Origin: Flavisphingopyxis soli
Lineage (GTDB): Bacteria; Pseudomonadota; Alphaproteobacteria; Sphingomonadales; Sphingomonadaceae
Reading direction: 5' to 3'
DNA length: 64,000 nt
NCBI RefSeq assembly: GCF_007995095.1
Contig: NZ_VOPY01000001.1
Coordinates: 521,001-585,000 of the forward strand
This document shows, piece after piece, positions 18,160-27,054 of this stretch (its first letter is position 1; the number at the start of each line of letters is the position of its first letter). The translations under genes and the position numbers were made by a program. The notes under the pieces were generated by a model that saw only the letters and a list, made by a program, of their open reading frames with translations, was not told the DNA's origin and did not search any database.

Positions 18160-20991
18160 TCAGTGCGCCGCGCCCCAGCTCGGACCGGTGCCGATTTCGA
18201 TGCCGAGCGGTACCGACAGGGTGACCGCGGGCTCGGCCGCGTTTGCCATGACATGTTCGATGATCGGCCGCGCCGCCTCGACCTCGGCCTCGGGCAGTTC
18301 GAAGACGAGCTCGTCATGGACCTGGAGCAGCATCCGGGTCGCGTCGAGCCCCGCCGCGCGCAGTGCCGGGCCCATCCGCGCCATCGCGCGCTTGATGATG
18401 TCGGCGCTGGTTCCCTGGATCGGCGCGTTGATCGCGGCGCGCTCGCTGCCCTGGCGCTCGGCCTGGTTCGATGCATCGATTCGCGGGAAGTGCGTCTTGC
18501 GTCCGAACAACGTCTCGGTGAAGCGGTGCGCGCGCGCGAATTCGAGCGTTTCGGAGATATAGTTGCTGATGCCGGGGAAGCGTTCGAAATATTTGCTGAT
18601 CATCGCCTGTGCCTCGTCGGGCGTGATCTCGAGCCGTGCGGCAAGCCCCCAGCGCGATATGCCGTAGAGAATCGCGAAGTTGATTGTCTTGGCGCGTCCG
18701 CGTGTGTCGCGGTTGACCTCGCCGAACAGCTCCATCGCCGTTGTCGCATGGACGTCGTCGCCGCGCGCGAAGGCGGCCTTGAGCTCGGGCACGTCGGCCA
18801 TGTGCGCGGCGAGGCGCAGCTCGATCTGGCTATAGTCGGCGGCGAGGATGACATGGCTCGGCGCGGCGACGAAGGCGTGACGGATCTGTCGCCCGACCTC
18901 GGTGCGAATCGGGATGTTCTGCAGGTTGGGATCGGTCGAGGAAAGGCGCCCGGTCTGCGCGCCGGTCAGGCTGTAGCTGGTATGGACGCGCCCGGTCTTG
19001 GCGTTGATCTGCTCCTGCAGCGCGTCGGTATAGGTCGATTTCAGTTTCGACAGCTGGCGCCAGTCGACCAGCTTCTGCGCGATCGGCACGCCGTCCTTCT
19101 TGAGCCTTTCGAGCTCGTTGATGTCGGTCGACCAGACGCCCGACTTGCCCTTGCGCCCGCCCTTGAGGCCCATCTTGTCGAACAGCACTTCGCCGAGCTG
19201 CTTGGGGCTGCCGATCGTGAAGGGCGCGCCCGCTTCCTCGTGGATCGTTGTCTCGAGCCGCGCGATTTCAGACTCGAACCCCTGGCTCAGCCGCGACAGC
19301 TCGGCGCGATCGACCATGATGCCGCGCTGTTCCATCGCCGCGATCACGGGGACGAGCGGGCGATCGACCATCTGGTAGACGCGCGTGCCGCCCTCCGCCG
19401 CCATCCGCGCGGTGAAAACCTGCCACAGCCGATAGGTGACATCGGCATCCTCGGCGGCATATTCGGTCGCGGTGCCGAGATCGACCTCGGCAAAGCTGAT
19501 CTGCTTCGCGCCAGTGCCGCAAACGTGCTTGAAGGCGATGCAAGCATGGTCGAGGTGGCGCTGCGCGAGCTCGTCCATGCCGTGCCCGCCGGCGCCGCCG
19601 TCGAGCGCGAAGCTCATCACGATCGTGTCGTCGAAATTGCGAAACTCGAGGCCGTGCTGCGCCAGTACCGACATGTCGTATTTGAGGTTGTGGCCGATCT
19701 TGCGCACCGCCTCGTCGATCAGCAACTTGTCGAGCTTCGCAGTGACGAGCGCGAGCGACAACTGCTCGGGTTTTTCGGAAAGGAGGTCGTTACCGCCATG
19801 GCCGATCGGAATATAGCACGCCTTGCCCGGCGCGGTGGCCATGCTGACCCCGACGAGCCGCCCGGTGATGCAATCGAGGCTGTCGGTCTCGGTATCGATC
19901 GCGACCGCGCCCGCGTGCCGCGCCTCGGCGATCCACGCGTCGAGCGCCGCCTCGGTCGTTACCGTCTCGTATTGCGAGCGGTCGATCGGCTGGTGTTCGC
20001 GCACGACCGCGACGGGTTTCGATGCTTCGCCGGGCTTGGGCGCATTGCCGTCGCCCGCGATCGCCGCGGCGAAATCGCGGTTCGACGCGTTGGGCGATGC
20101 CGCCGGCCCGCCGATCTTGAGCAGCAGCGACTTGAACCCGTGATGGTCGAGGAACGCGCGCAGCGGTTCTTCGGGAATGCCGTCGAGAGCCATGTCGTCG
20201 AGCGGCATCGGCAGCGCGACGGCGCAGTCAAGCTCGACCAGCACGCGCGACAGGCGCGCCATGTCGGCATGTTCGATCAGGCGGTCGCGCATCGCCGATT
20301 TCTTCATCTCGGGCGCGGCGGCCAGCACGCTTTCAAGGTCGCCATATTCGACCAGCAGCTTGGTCGCGGTCTTGGGGCCGATCCCGGGAACGCCGGGAAT
20401 GTTGTCCGCGCTGTCGCCCATCAGCGCCAGCGCATCGCCGACCAGCTCGGGGCCGACGCCGAATTTCTCGATCACGTGCTCACGCCCCATGCGGACGTTC
20501 TTCATCGTGTCGAGCATGTCGACGCCCCCACCCCCGGAGGGAGAAGGCTCCTCGATGAGCTGCATCAGGTCCTTGTCCGAACTGACGATCGTCACCTTCC
20601 AGCCCTCGGCGACCGCCGCCTTGGTATAGCAGGCGATAATGTCGTCGGCCTCGTAGCCCGCTTCCTCGATGCACGGCAGCGAGAAGGCGCGCGTCGCATC
20701 GCGGATCATCGGGAATTGCGGGCGCAGGTCTTCGGGCGGCTCGGGCCGGTGCGCCTTGTATTCGGCATAGATCTCGTTGCGGAAGCTCTTCGAGTCCTTG
20801 TCGAGAATGACTGCGAGGTGGCTCGGCCCGTCGGCCTTGTCGAGCGCATCGACGAGCTTCCACAGCATCGTCGTATAGCCATAGACCGCGCCGACCGGCT
20901 CACCATGCTTGTTGGTCAGCGGCGGCAGCCGATGATAGGCGCGAAAGATGTACGACGATCCGTCGACGAGATAGAGGTGATTCTGCGACAT
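18160..20991 (-). CDS. polA: DNA polymerase I
   Basis: A 943-residue three-domain enzyme: 5' nuclease (about 1-300), 3'-5' exonuclease with an intact D-T-E-T-D motif near residue 375, and polymerase. Polymerase motifs A (D-Y-S-Q-I-E-L-R), B (R-G-R-A-K-T-I-N-F-A-I-L-Y-G) and C (V-H-D-E-L-V-F-E) are visible. Proofreading is therefore expected, unlike some bacterial PolA. Residues 149-156 (PSPSGGGG) look like an insert from a palindromic repeat, described separately. The start at MSQN fits the family; an upstream in-frame GTG adds only eight residues. Confidence 0.96.
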   Translation of the reverse strand: MSQNHLYLVDGSSYIFRAYHRLPPLTNKHGEPVGAVYGYTTMLWKLVDALDKADGPSHLAVILDKDSKSFRNEIYAEYKAHRPEPPEDLRPQFPMIRDATRAFSLPCIEEAGYEADDIIACYTKAAVAEGWKVTIVSSDKDLMQLIEEPSPSGGGGVDMLDTMKNVRMGREHVIEKFGVGPELVGDALALMGDSADNIPGVPGIGPKTATKLLVEYGDLESVLAAAPEMKKSAMRDRLIEHADMARLSRVLVELDCAVALPMPLDDMALDGIPEEPLRAFLDHHGFKSLLLKIGGPAASPNASNRDFAAAIAGDGNAPKPGEASKPVAVVREHQPIDRSQYETVTTEAALDAWIAEARHAGAVAIDTETDSLDCITGRLVGVSMATAPGKACYIPIGHGGNDLLSEKPEQLSLALVTAKLDKLLIDEAVRKIGHNLKYDMSVLAQHGLEFRNFDDTIVMSFALDGGAGGHGMDELAQRHLDHACIAFKHVCGTGAKQISFAEVDLGTATEYAAEDADVTYRLWQVFTARMAAEGGTRVYQMVDRPLVPVIAAMEQRGIMVDRAELSRLSQGFESEIARLETTIHEEAGAPFTIGSPKQLGEVLFDKMGLKGGRKGKSGVWSTDINELERLKKDGVPIAQKLVDWRQLSKLKSTYTDALQEQINAKTGRVHTSYSLTGAQTGRLSSTDPNLQNIPIRTEVGRQIRHAFVAAPSHVILAADYSQIELRLAAHMADVPELKAAFARGDDVHATTAMELFGEVNRDTRGRAKTINFAILYGISRWGLAARLEITPDEAQAMISKYFERFPGISNYISETLEFARAHRFTETLFGRKTHFPRIDASNQAERQGSERAAINAPIQGTSADIIKRAMARMGPALRAAGLDATRMLLQVHDELVFELPEAEVEAARPIIEHVMANAAEPAVTLSVPLGIEIGTGPSWGAAH
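20524..20547 (-). repeat. Repeat-derived in-frame insert within polA
   Basis: This 24-bp segment encodes PSPSGGGG in the 5'-nuclease domain. It contains the core GGGGTGGGGGCG that also occurs in the intergenic palindrome at 25849-25946. Poly-Gly preceded by Pro-Ser is not part of the normal PolA 5' nuclease. Confidence 0.5.
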
Positions 20992-21051
20992 CGGGCGGCG
21001 ATAGCAGGGGTTCACCAGCTAGGCGAGACACCTCCTCTATCGTCTCCGTCG

Positions 21052-21076
21052 TCACCCTGAACTCGTTTCAGGGTCC
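21052..21076. repeat. Short palindrome between the beta-lactamase and polA genes
   Basis: ACCCTGAA and TTCAGGGT form an 8-bp stem with a 5-nt loop. The motif ACCCTGAA-N5-TTCAGGGT is a frequent intergenic palindrome in sphingomonads by my recollection. It could double as a terminator for the beta-lactamase gene, although it has no T-run. Confidence 0.5.
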
Positions 21077-21118
21077 ATACGCGCCGAAACGAAAATCATC
21101 GCGCCGCGCCAGCCTCGA

Positions 21119-22237
21119 TCAGCGTCCGTGCGTGTCGACCACCGCGCGCACGACGTTCTGCATCAGGCGCATCCGTTCGGGGATGCTCGCGGTCGTTTCG
21201 GCGAGCATCACCGCGATCGCATAGCGCGTGCCGTCGGGCGCGGTGAGGATGCCGATATCGTTATATCCCGTCGATGTGCCGCCGAATTCCTGCCCGGTGC
21301 CCGTCTTGTGGCCGATCTGCCAGCCAGCGGGGACGCCACCTTTCAGTCGTTGCGGGCCAGAATGCGTGCGCGACAAAGTCTCGGTCAGCAGCTTGGTCGA
21401 TTGCGCGCTGAGCAGTTCGCCGCGCGCCAGCTTGGCGAGCGCGGCGACGACCGCCGAGGGCTGGGCGCCGTCGACCGGGTCGGCGACATAGGATTCGAGC
21501 GCCTTCTTGCGAATGAATTCGGGCACCTTGGCGCGCTCGACATAGAAGGTGCGATCCTTGCTGTACGCCTGGCTCCAGTTCATCCCGGCAATCCCGGCCT
21601 GGAGCAGGCGTTCGCCCGGGCCAAAGCGGATCGGGCCAAGACCGTTCTTGGCGATAAAGCCGCGCACCACATCTGGTCCGCCCGCGGTGCGCAGGAGCGA
21701 ATCGTTGGCGGTATTGTCGCTGTGCGTGATTGCCTGTTCGATCAGGCTACCGACGGTTTCGCGGACGACGCCTTCGCGCGCGACACGCGCGGCGATCGGC
21801 TGGTGGAACACGGTGAGGTTTTCAGGGCCGATATCGACCGGCGTCGAAAGCGACAGGCGGCCGTTGTCGATCGCGTCGAGCACGGTCATCGTCACCCACA
21901 GTTTCGACACGCTTTGCTGCGGGAAATATTCGTCGCCGCGCTTGGCGTAGCTCCAGTCGCCGTCGATCCGGCGGACCGCGATGCCGGTCTTGCCGGGAAA
22001 GCTCGCCCACAGCTGGTCGATGCGCTCGGTCAGCGCGGCGGGCGGGCGGTTGAAACCGGGATCGGCGACCGCGGCGAACTGGCGTTCTACCGAAGGTGCC
22101 GGTGCCGCTATCGGTCGGTAGGTGACCGCGACCGGGCGCTGCGCCGGTGCGCTCTGCGAGGGAGCGACGCACGCGGCAAGTCCGCCGCCTGCCAGGGCCA
22201 GGAAAGTCGTGGCGCGAATGATGCGCAAAATACTCAT
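21119..22237 (-). CDS. Class A beta-lactamase-like lipoprotein
   Basis: A 372-residue serine hydrolase with a lipobox, L-A-A-C (Cys23). The class A motifs are present: S109-V-S-K112, S173-D-N175 and K311-T-G313. Exactly 36 residues after the SDN serine lies E209 in E-R-L-L-Q, the position of the general-base Glu of the usual E-x-x-L-N; here Asn is replaced by Gln. About 34 residues more than in TEM-type enzymes separate this point from KTG. Beta-lactam hydrolysis is plausible but the altered omega region leaves the spectrum open. The chosen ATG directly precedes the signal. Confidence 0.82.
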   Translation of the reverse strand: MSILRIIRATTFLALAGGGLAACVAPSQSAPAQRPVAVTYRPIAAPAPSVERQFAAVADPGFNRPPAALTERIDQLWASFPGKTGIAVRRIDGDWSYAKRGDEYFPQQSVSKLWVTMTVLDAIDNGRLSLSTPVDIGPENLTVFHQPIAARVAREGVVRETVGSLIEQAITHSDNTANDSLLRTAGGPDVVRGFIAKNGLGPIRFGPGERLLQAGIAGMNWSQAYSKDRTFYVERAKVPEFIRKKALESYVADPVDGAQPSAVVAALAKLARGELLSAQSTKLLTETLSRTHSGPQRLKGGVPAGWQIGHKTGTGQEFGGTSTGYNDIGILTAPDGTRYAIAVMLAETTASIPERMRLMQNVVRAVVDTHGR

Positions 22238-22402
22238 GTCATGTTCCCGCTCGCGACTCCGGCTCGGCTGGTCGCTCGTCCTTACTATCGCCCAAAAACC
22301 CTTCGAAATCCTTTTTGCCGTCGAATTCAACCGCCTGTGTGCCACAGGCACGATTAACCGACACCGAACGACGACGGGTTGAGCGCGAAGCCCGGCTGCG
22401 CC

Positions 22403-23635
22403 ATGACCGATTCGATGGAACAGTTCGATTTCTTCACGCTCGGCCTGCTGATGTTCGTCGCTTCGCTCGTCGCGATGCTGACACGGCGGATCGGCATGCC
22501 CTATTCGGTCGGACTGGTGTCGGCGGGCATTGCGCTCGCGCTGCTGCCGATCGGCCTCGCGCTGCCGCTGACCCCCGAACTCATCTTCCAGATATTCCTG
22601 CCGCCGTTGGTGTTCGAGGCGGCGATCCAGATCCCGTGGAAGCCGCTGCGCCGGGAACTGCCGCTGCTGCTCGCATTGGTGACGCTCGGCGTCGTCCTTG
22701 CGGCGGCGACGGTCGCGGCGGGGATGCATTTTATCATCGGCTGGAGCTGGATCGGCGCGGCCCTGTTCGGTGTACTCATCGCGGCGACCGATCCGGTCAG
22801 CGTCATCGCGCTTTTCAAGAGCGTGCGCGTGCCGCCGCGCCTCCACCTGCTCGTCGAATCGGAAAGCCTGCTCAACGATGGCGTCGCGGCGGTCGGCTTT
22901 GCCGTGCTCGTCGTCATCGCCGCCGGCGGGGATCTCGGCGTCGCGGAGATCTCGACCAAGCTGCTCGTGACAATCGTCGGCGGCATCGCGGCGGGCGCGA
23001 TCGTCGCGCTGCCGCTGATCCTGATCGCCGGGCGGACCTCGGACCGGCTCGTCGAAACGACGCTGACGGTGCTGATCGCTTATGGCAGTTTCGGTCTCGC
23101 CGAACATTTCCACATGTCGGGCGTGCTCGCCGCGCTGACCGCGGGGATCATCGTCGGCAATTACGGTTTCATGGGTTCGATTTCGGACGATGGCCGTCCG
23201 GCGGTGGTCAATTTCTGGGAATATGCCGCGTTCCTCGTCAATTCGCTGATCTTCATCCTGATCGGCGGGCGCGAGGCGAGCCAGGCGTTCCTGCCCGTGC
23301 TCGGCGCTGCGGCGGTGGCGACCGCGCTCAGCCTGATCGCGCGCGCCATCGCGATCTATCCCGTCGCCTCGATCTTCCTCGGCACGCGTTTCGCGATCCC
23401 GTGGAAGTACAAGCACGTCCTGACCTGGGGCGGGCTCAAGGGCGCGCTCGCGCTTGCCTTGGCGCTGGCGCTCCCCGCGAGCATCCCCGAGCGCGGCGAG
23501 ATCATCACCGTCGCCTTTGCCGTCGTGGCCTTCTCGATATTCATCCAGGGGCTGACGATGAAGCCGCTGATGCGGCGCCTGGGCCTGATCGAAAAGGGCG
23601 ATCTCAGCGAGGACGCGGAAAAGACGCTGCACTAG
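22403..23635 (+). CDS. CPA1-family cation:proton antiporter
   Basis: A 410-residue membrane protein with about 11-13 helices. The antiporter signatures A-T-D-P-V-S-V-I-A-L-F-K (ion-binding Asp) and E-S-L-L-N-D-G-V-A-A-V are present in the first half. The family exchanges Na+ or K+ for H+ at the inner membrane; the ion is unknown. The ATG at 22403 gives a short polar N-terminus; a TTG eight codons upstream is possible. The 3' end overlaps the convergent PAP2 gene by 32 bp. Confidence 0.9.
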   Translation: MTDSMEQFDFFTLGLLMFVASLVAMLTRRIGMPYSVGLVSAGIALALLPIGLALPLTPELIFQIFLPPLVFEAAIQIPWKPLRRELPLLLALVTLGVVLAAATVAAGMHFIIGWSWIGAALFGVLIAATDPVSVIALFKSVRVPPRLHLLVESESLLNDGVAAVGFAVLVVIAAGGDLGVAEISTKLLVTIVGGIAAGAIVALPLILIAGRTSDRLVETTLTVLIAYGSFGLAEHFHMSGVLAALTAGIIVGNYGFMGSISDDGRPAVVNFWEYAAFLVNSLIFILIGGREASQAFLPVLGAAAVATALSLIARAIAIYPVASIFLGTRFAIPWKYKHVLTWGGLKGALALALALALPASIPERGEIITVAFAVVAFSIFIQGLTMKPLMRRLGLIEKGDLSEDAEKTLH

Positions 23636-24251
23636 GGCGTTCGCGCAGCCACGGCAGCAGCGCCGCCGCCCACAGCAGCGCGATGCCGATGCTGGCGAGC
23701 ACGTCGCTGCCATGATGCGCGAGGACGAGCACGCGCTGCTCGGTGACGTAGACCGCGACCGCCAAGGCGGGCACCGCGAAACGCGGCCAGCGCAGCGCGA
23801 TACCCAGCGCCAGCGCCCAGTAATAGCCGGTGTGCCCGCTCGGGAAACTGTACTGGCCGGGCACCAGCCACGGCGATGCGGCGTCGCCTTCGGGCAACCA
23901 GCGGACCGGGCGTTCGCGCCCCGCGACCCATTTGACCAGGTCGATACTGTACTGCGTCGTCGCCATCAGCGCGCCCCATGCCATGACGAAACGCGTCGCG
24001 ACCCAGCCGCGCCGCAGTGCCAGCCAGCCGCCGAGCAGCACGACGGGGCCGACCACCGCGCTGACCGGCTTCAATGTCGCCCAGTCGAGATAGTGCTGCC
24101 AGTCGACCAGCGCCGCGCGCAGCGGCACGCGCGGTTCGAGCCAGCGCTCGATGCCCGGATCGAAGGCAAGGATCAGCAGCGCGCTCGCGATCAGGCAGGC
24201 GATGCCGCCCGCAATCAGCGCGTTGCGCAGGCGCAGCGTGTCAGGGAACAA
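23604..24251 (-). CDS. PAP2-family membrane phosphatase
   Basis: A 215-residue protein with about five to six helices and all three PAP2 motifs: K-W-V-A-G-R-E-R-P, P-S-G-H-T, and R-(x5)-H-(x3)-D in R-V-L-V-L-A-H-H-G-S-D. These form the active site of lipid phosphatases that act on phosphatidate, undecaprenyl diphosphate or lipid A. The substrate cannot be told. Its ATG overlaps the nadB stop by 11 bp, so it is translationally linked to nadB despite no obvious functional tie. Confidence 0.88.
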   Translation of the reverse strand: MFPDTLRLRNALIAGGIACLIASALLILAFDPGIERWLEPRVPLRAALVDWQHYLDWATLKPVSAVVGPVVLLGGWLALRRGWVATRFVMAWGALMATTQYSIDLVKWVAGRERPVRWLPEGDAASPWLVPGQYSFPSGHTGYYWALALGIALRWPRFAVPALAVAVYVTEQRVLVLAHHGSDVLASIGIALLWAAALLPWLRERPSAASFPRPR

Positions 24252-25842
24252 GCACCGTATCCTCGGCGATCGGCAGCGTTTCGGGATAATCGAGCGTATA
24301 ATGCAGCCCGCGGCTCTCGTGGCGTTTGAGCGCAGACCGCACGATCAGTTCGGCGGTGGCGAGCAGGTTGCGCAGTTCGATGAGGTCCTGCGTGACGCGA
24401 AACGAGCCATAGAAATCGGCGATCTCGTGGCGTAGCAATTCGATCCGGTTGAGCGCGCGATTGAGCCGCTTGGTGGTGCGCACGATGCCGACATAGTTCC
24501 ACATGAAGCGGCGGATCTCGGTCCAGTTCTGCTTGATCACGACCTCTTCGTCGCTGTCGGTAACCCGGCTTTCGTCCCACGGCTTGACCGGCGGCGGCGC
24601 GGACAGATCATCCCAGTGCGCACGGATATGGTTGGCGACCGCCTCGCCGAAGACGAAGCATTCGAGCAGCGAATTCGACGCGAGCCGGTTGGCGCCGTGG
24701 AGGCCGCTCTCGGTCACCTCGCCCGCCGCGTACAGGCCGGGCAGGTCGGTCTTGCCGTCGAGATCGACGATCACCCCGCCGCAGGTGTAATGCTGCGCGG
24801 GTACCACCGGGATTGGCCCCTTGGTCATGTCGATGCCGAGCCCGAGCAGTTTCTCGTGGATCGTCGGGAAGTGGTGGATGACGAACTCGGCGGGCTTGTG
24901 GCTGATGTCGAGATGGACGTAGTCGAGGCCGAAACGCTTGATCTGGTCGTCGATCGCGCGTGCGACGATATCGCGCGGGGCCAGCTCGGCGCGATCGTCG
25001 TAATCGGGCATGAACCGGTGGCCGGTGACGGGGTGCTTGAGCAGCCCGCCTTCGCCGCGCACCGCCTCGGTGATCAGGAAATTCTTGACCTCAAGGTTAT
25101 ACAGGCAGGTCGGGTGGAACTGCATCATTTCCATGTTTGAAACGCGGCAGCCGGCGCGCCATGCCATCGCGATGCCGTCGCCCGTCGCACCGCGCGGTGC
25201 GGTCGAAAACTGGTAGACGCGCCCCGCGCCGCCGGTTGCCAGCACCGTCGCGCGCGCGGTCAGCGCGGCGACCTTGCCGGTCGATTTGTCGAGTGCATAG
25301 ACGCCCCAGACGCGCCCCGCGCCTGAATATTCGACGCCGTGACGCCCGGTGATCAGGTCGATCCCGACCATGTCGGCGCGCACGGTGATATTGGGGTTGG
25401 CGGCGGCGGCCTTTTCGAGCGCGGTCTGGACCGATCGCCCCGTGGCGTCGTCGACATGGACGATGCGGCGGTGGCTGTGTCCGCCCTCGCGCGTCAGGTG
25501 CCAGTTTTCGCCGAGCGTCATGTCGGCCGCGTCGTCTCCCTCTTCGCGGTTGAACGGCACGCCCATCTCGGCGAGCCGCTCGATCGCCTTTGGCGCGTTC
25601 TCGATAACGAACTTGACCGTGGCGATGTCGTTCAATCCCGCGCCCGCATCCATCGTGTCGGCGATATGGCTTTCGAATGTGTCGCCGGCGTCGAGCACCG
25701 CGGCGATCCCGCCCTGCGCCCAGGTCGTCGATCCCCCGTCGATCGCGCCCTTGACGATGACCAGTACCTTGAACCTCTCGGCGAGCGTGATCGCCGCGGT
25801 CAGCCCCGCGGCACCCGATCCGATAACGATGACATCGTGCAT
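24241..25842 (-). CDS. nadB: L-aspartate oxidase
   Basis: An FAD enzyme that makes iminoaspartate for quinolinate and NAD synthesis. The 533-residue protein starts with the dinucleotide fold V-I-V-I-G-S-G-A-A-G-L and has T-W-A-Q-G-G-I-A-A-V and H-Y-T-C-G-G-V near residue 355, typical of NadB rather than succinate dehydrogenase (no covalent FAD His pattern is seen at the start). nadA and nadC are not in the window. It follows a palindromic repeat and the ABC gene on the same strand. Confidence 0.94.
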   Translation of the reverse strand: MHDVIVIGSGAAGLTAAITLAERFKVLVIVKGAIDGGSTTWAQGGIAAVLDAGDTFESHIADTMDAGAGLNDIATVKFVIENAPKAIERLAEMGVPFNREEGDDAADMTLGENWHLTREGGHSHRRIVHVDDATGRSVQTALEKAAAANPNITVRADMVGIDLITGRHGVEYSGAGRVWGVYALDKSTGKVAALTARATVLATGGAGRVYQFSTAPRGATGDGIAMAWRAGCRVSNMEMMQFHPTCLYNLEVKNFLITEAVRGEGGLLKHPVTGHRFMPDYDDRAELAPRDIVARAIDDQIKRFGLDYVHLDISHKPAEFVIHHFPTIHEKLLGLGIDMTKGPIPVVPAQHYTCGGVIVDLDGKTDLPGLYAAGEVTESGLHGANRLASNSLLECFVFGEAVANHIRAHWDDLSAPPPVKPWDESRVTDSDEEVVIKQNWTEIRRFMWNYVGIVRTTKRLNRALNRIELLRHEIADFYGSFRVTQDLIELRNLLATAELIVRSALKRHESRGLHYTLDYPETLPIAEDTVLVP

Positions 25843-25848
25843 CTAAAG

Positions 25849-25946
25849 CCCCTCCCCTTCAGGGGAGGGGTTGGGGTGGGGGCGTCCCCCAAGTACGGCG
25901 CCCTGGGCACTCCCCCACCCCCGACCCCTCCCCTGAAGGGGAGGGG
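25849..25946. repeat. Long palindromic repeat between the ABC and nadB genes
   Basis: Two arms of about 37 bp form a near-perfect inverted repeat. Each arm itself holds the palindrome CCCCTCCCCT-TC-AGGGGAGGGG (second copy with GA in the centre). The arms are joined by about 22 bp. The element fills almost the entire gap before nadB. It belongs to the same class as the hairpin at 644-665 and shares its G-rich core with the insert in polA. Confidence 0.75.
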
Positions 25947-25970
25947 TAAGGGCTGCCGAGATTCTCATGC

Positions 25971-26957
25971 TCACGCCGCCGCGTCCGCGTTGTTCTCGCG
26001 CGTCAGCTTCAAGAACACGTCCTCGAGGTCGGCCTCGCGCGTCACCACATCGACGATGTCGTAATGCCCCGCCTGGACCGCGGTAATCACCTCGCCCGCG
26101 GTTGCCTTGTCCATGTCGAAGGTGATCGCGATCTGGCGTTCGCCGATCGCCTCGACCTTTTCGAAGCTGCGCCCCTGCGGCAGCGCATCGACATCCTGGC
26201 CAAGCGTCACGACGACGGTCTTCTCGCGCCCCATCGCGACGAGCTCGCGAGTCGGCTTGTCGGCGATCAGCTTGCCGTGGTTGATGATCGCGATGCGGTC
26301 GCACAGTTCCTCGGCTTCCTCGAGATAGTGCGTCGTCAGCACGACGGTCACGCCCTCGGCATTGAGACTGCGGACATAATCCCAAAGCTGTTGCCGTAGC
26401 TCGATATCGACGCCCGCGGTCGGCTCATCGAGGACGATGATCGGCGGCGAATGGACCATGGCCTTGGCCACCATCAAACGGCGCTTCATGCCCCCCGACA
26501 GCGTCCGCGCATAGGCTTCGGCCTTGTCTTCGAGGCGCACCGCGCGAAGCAGTTCCTCGGTGATCCGCTGGTCCTTGGGCACGCCGTAAAATCCCGCCTG
26601 GTTCTCGAGCGTTTCGCGCGGGGTGAAGAACGGATCGAACATGATCTCCTGCGGGACGATGCCGATCGATCTTTTGGCGTTGCGCGGGTCGCGGTCGATG
26701 TCGAAGCCCCAGATTTCGGCGCTGCCGCTGGTTTTCTTGACCATCCCGGCGAGGATGTTGATCAGCGTCGACTTGCCCGCGCCATTGGGGCCGAGCAGGC
26801 CGAACACGCTGCCGCGCGGGATGTCGAGCGTGACATTATCGAGCGCGCGTTTCCCGCCAGAATACGTCTTCGACAGCTCGCGGATCGCGATCGCCGGCGG
26901 CTGGCCGCTCGCGGGTTGGGCGGGACGATTGGCGGCGAGGGGGGCGGTGGCGGTCAT
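25971..26957 (-). CDS. ABC transporter ATP-binding protein (ABC-2 exporter type)
   Basis: A 328-residue ATPase with Walker A G-P-N-G-A-G-K-S-T, signature L-S-G-G-M-K-R-R-L, and Walker B I-I-V-L-D-E-P-T-A-G-V-D. The final 90 residues form the C-terminal domain seen in multidrug/ABC-2 exporters. An ABC-2 permease would be needed to make a transporter, but none is adjacent, so the partner must lie elsewhere. The N-terminal 25 residues are an Ala/Pro-rich tail. Confidence 0.88.
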   Translation of the reverse strand: MTATAPLAANRPAQPASGQPPAIAIRELSKTYSGGKRALDNVTLDIPRGSVFGLLGPNGAGKSTLINILAGMVKKTSGSAEIWGFDIDRDPRNAKRSIGIVPQEIMFDPFFTPRETLENQAGFYGVPKDQRITEELLRAVRLEDKAEAYARTLSGGMKRRLMVAKAMVHSPPIIVLDEPTAGVDIELRQQLWDYVRSLNAEGVTVVLTTHYLEEAEELCDRIAIINHGKLIADKPTRELVAMGREKTVVVTLGQDVDALPQGRSFEKVEAIGERQIAITFDMDKATAGEVITAVQAGHYDIVDVVTREADLEDVFLKLTRENNADAAA

Positions 26958-27054
26958 GAGGTTCGATTAGCGATCAATTCGCCGCCGCGCAAAGGGGCAC
27001 TGCACCCGCGCATCGCGATTGCACGCCTTTATATGCGCTGCTAATGGCGCAGCC

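Noticed and set aside
18163-21060. A 965-codon open frame on the plus strand, antisense to polA
   Set aside because: It has the Arg/Asp/Ala/Gly-rich, unstructured composition of frames opposite GC-rich genes, no domain, and complete overlap with a certain gene. The same applies to long frames opposite phaC (4636-6351), rne (53040-55358), murA (752-2086), the amidase (9310-11004) and serA (12337-14220).
21119-22237. Beta-lactamase lacking the catalytic Glu
   Set aside because: At first no E-x-x-L-N was seen, but E209 lies exactly 36 residues after the SDN serine in E-R-L-L-Q, so the residue is probably present.
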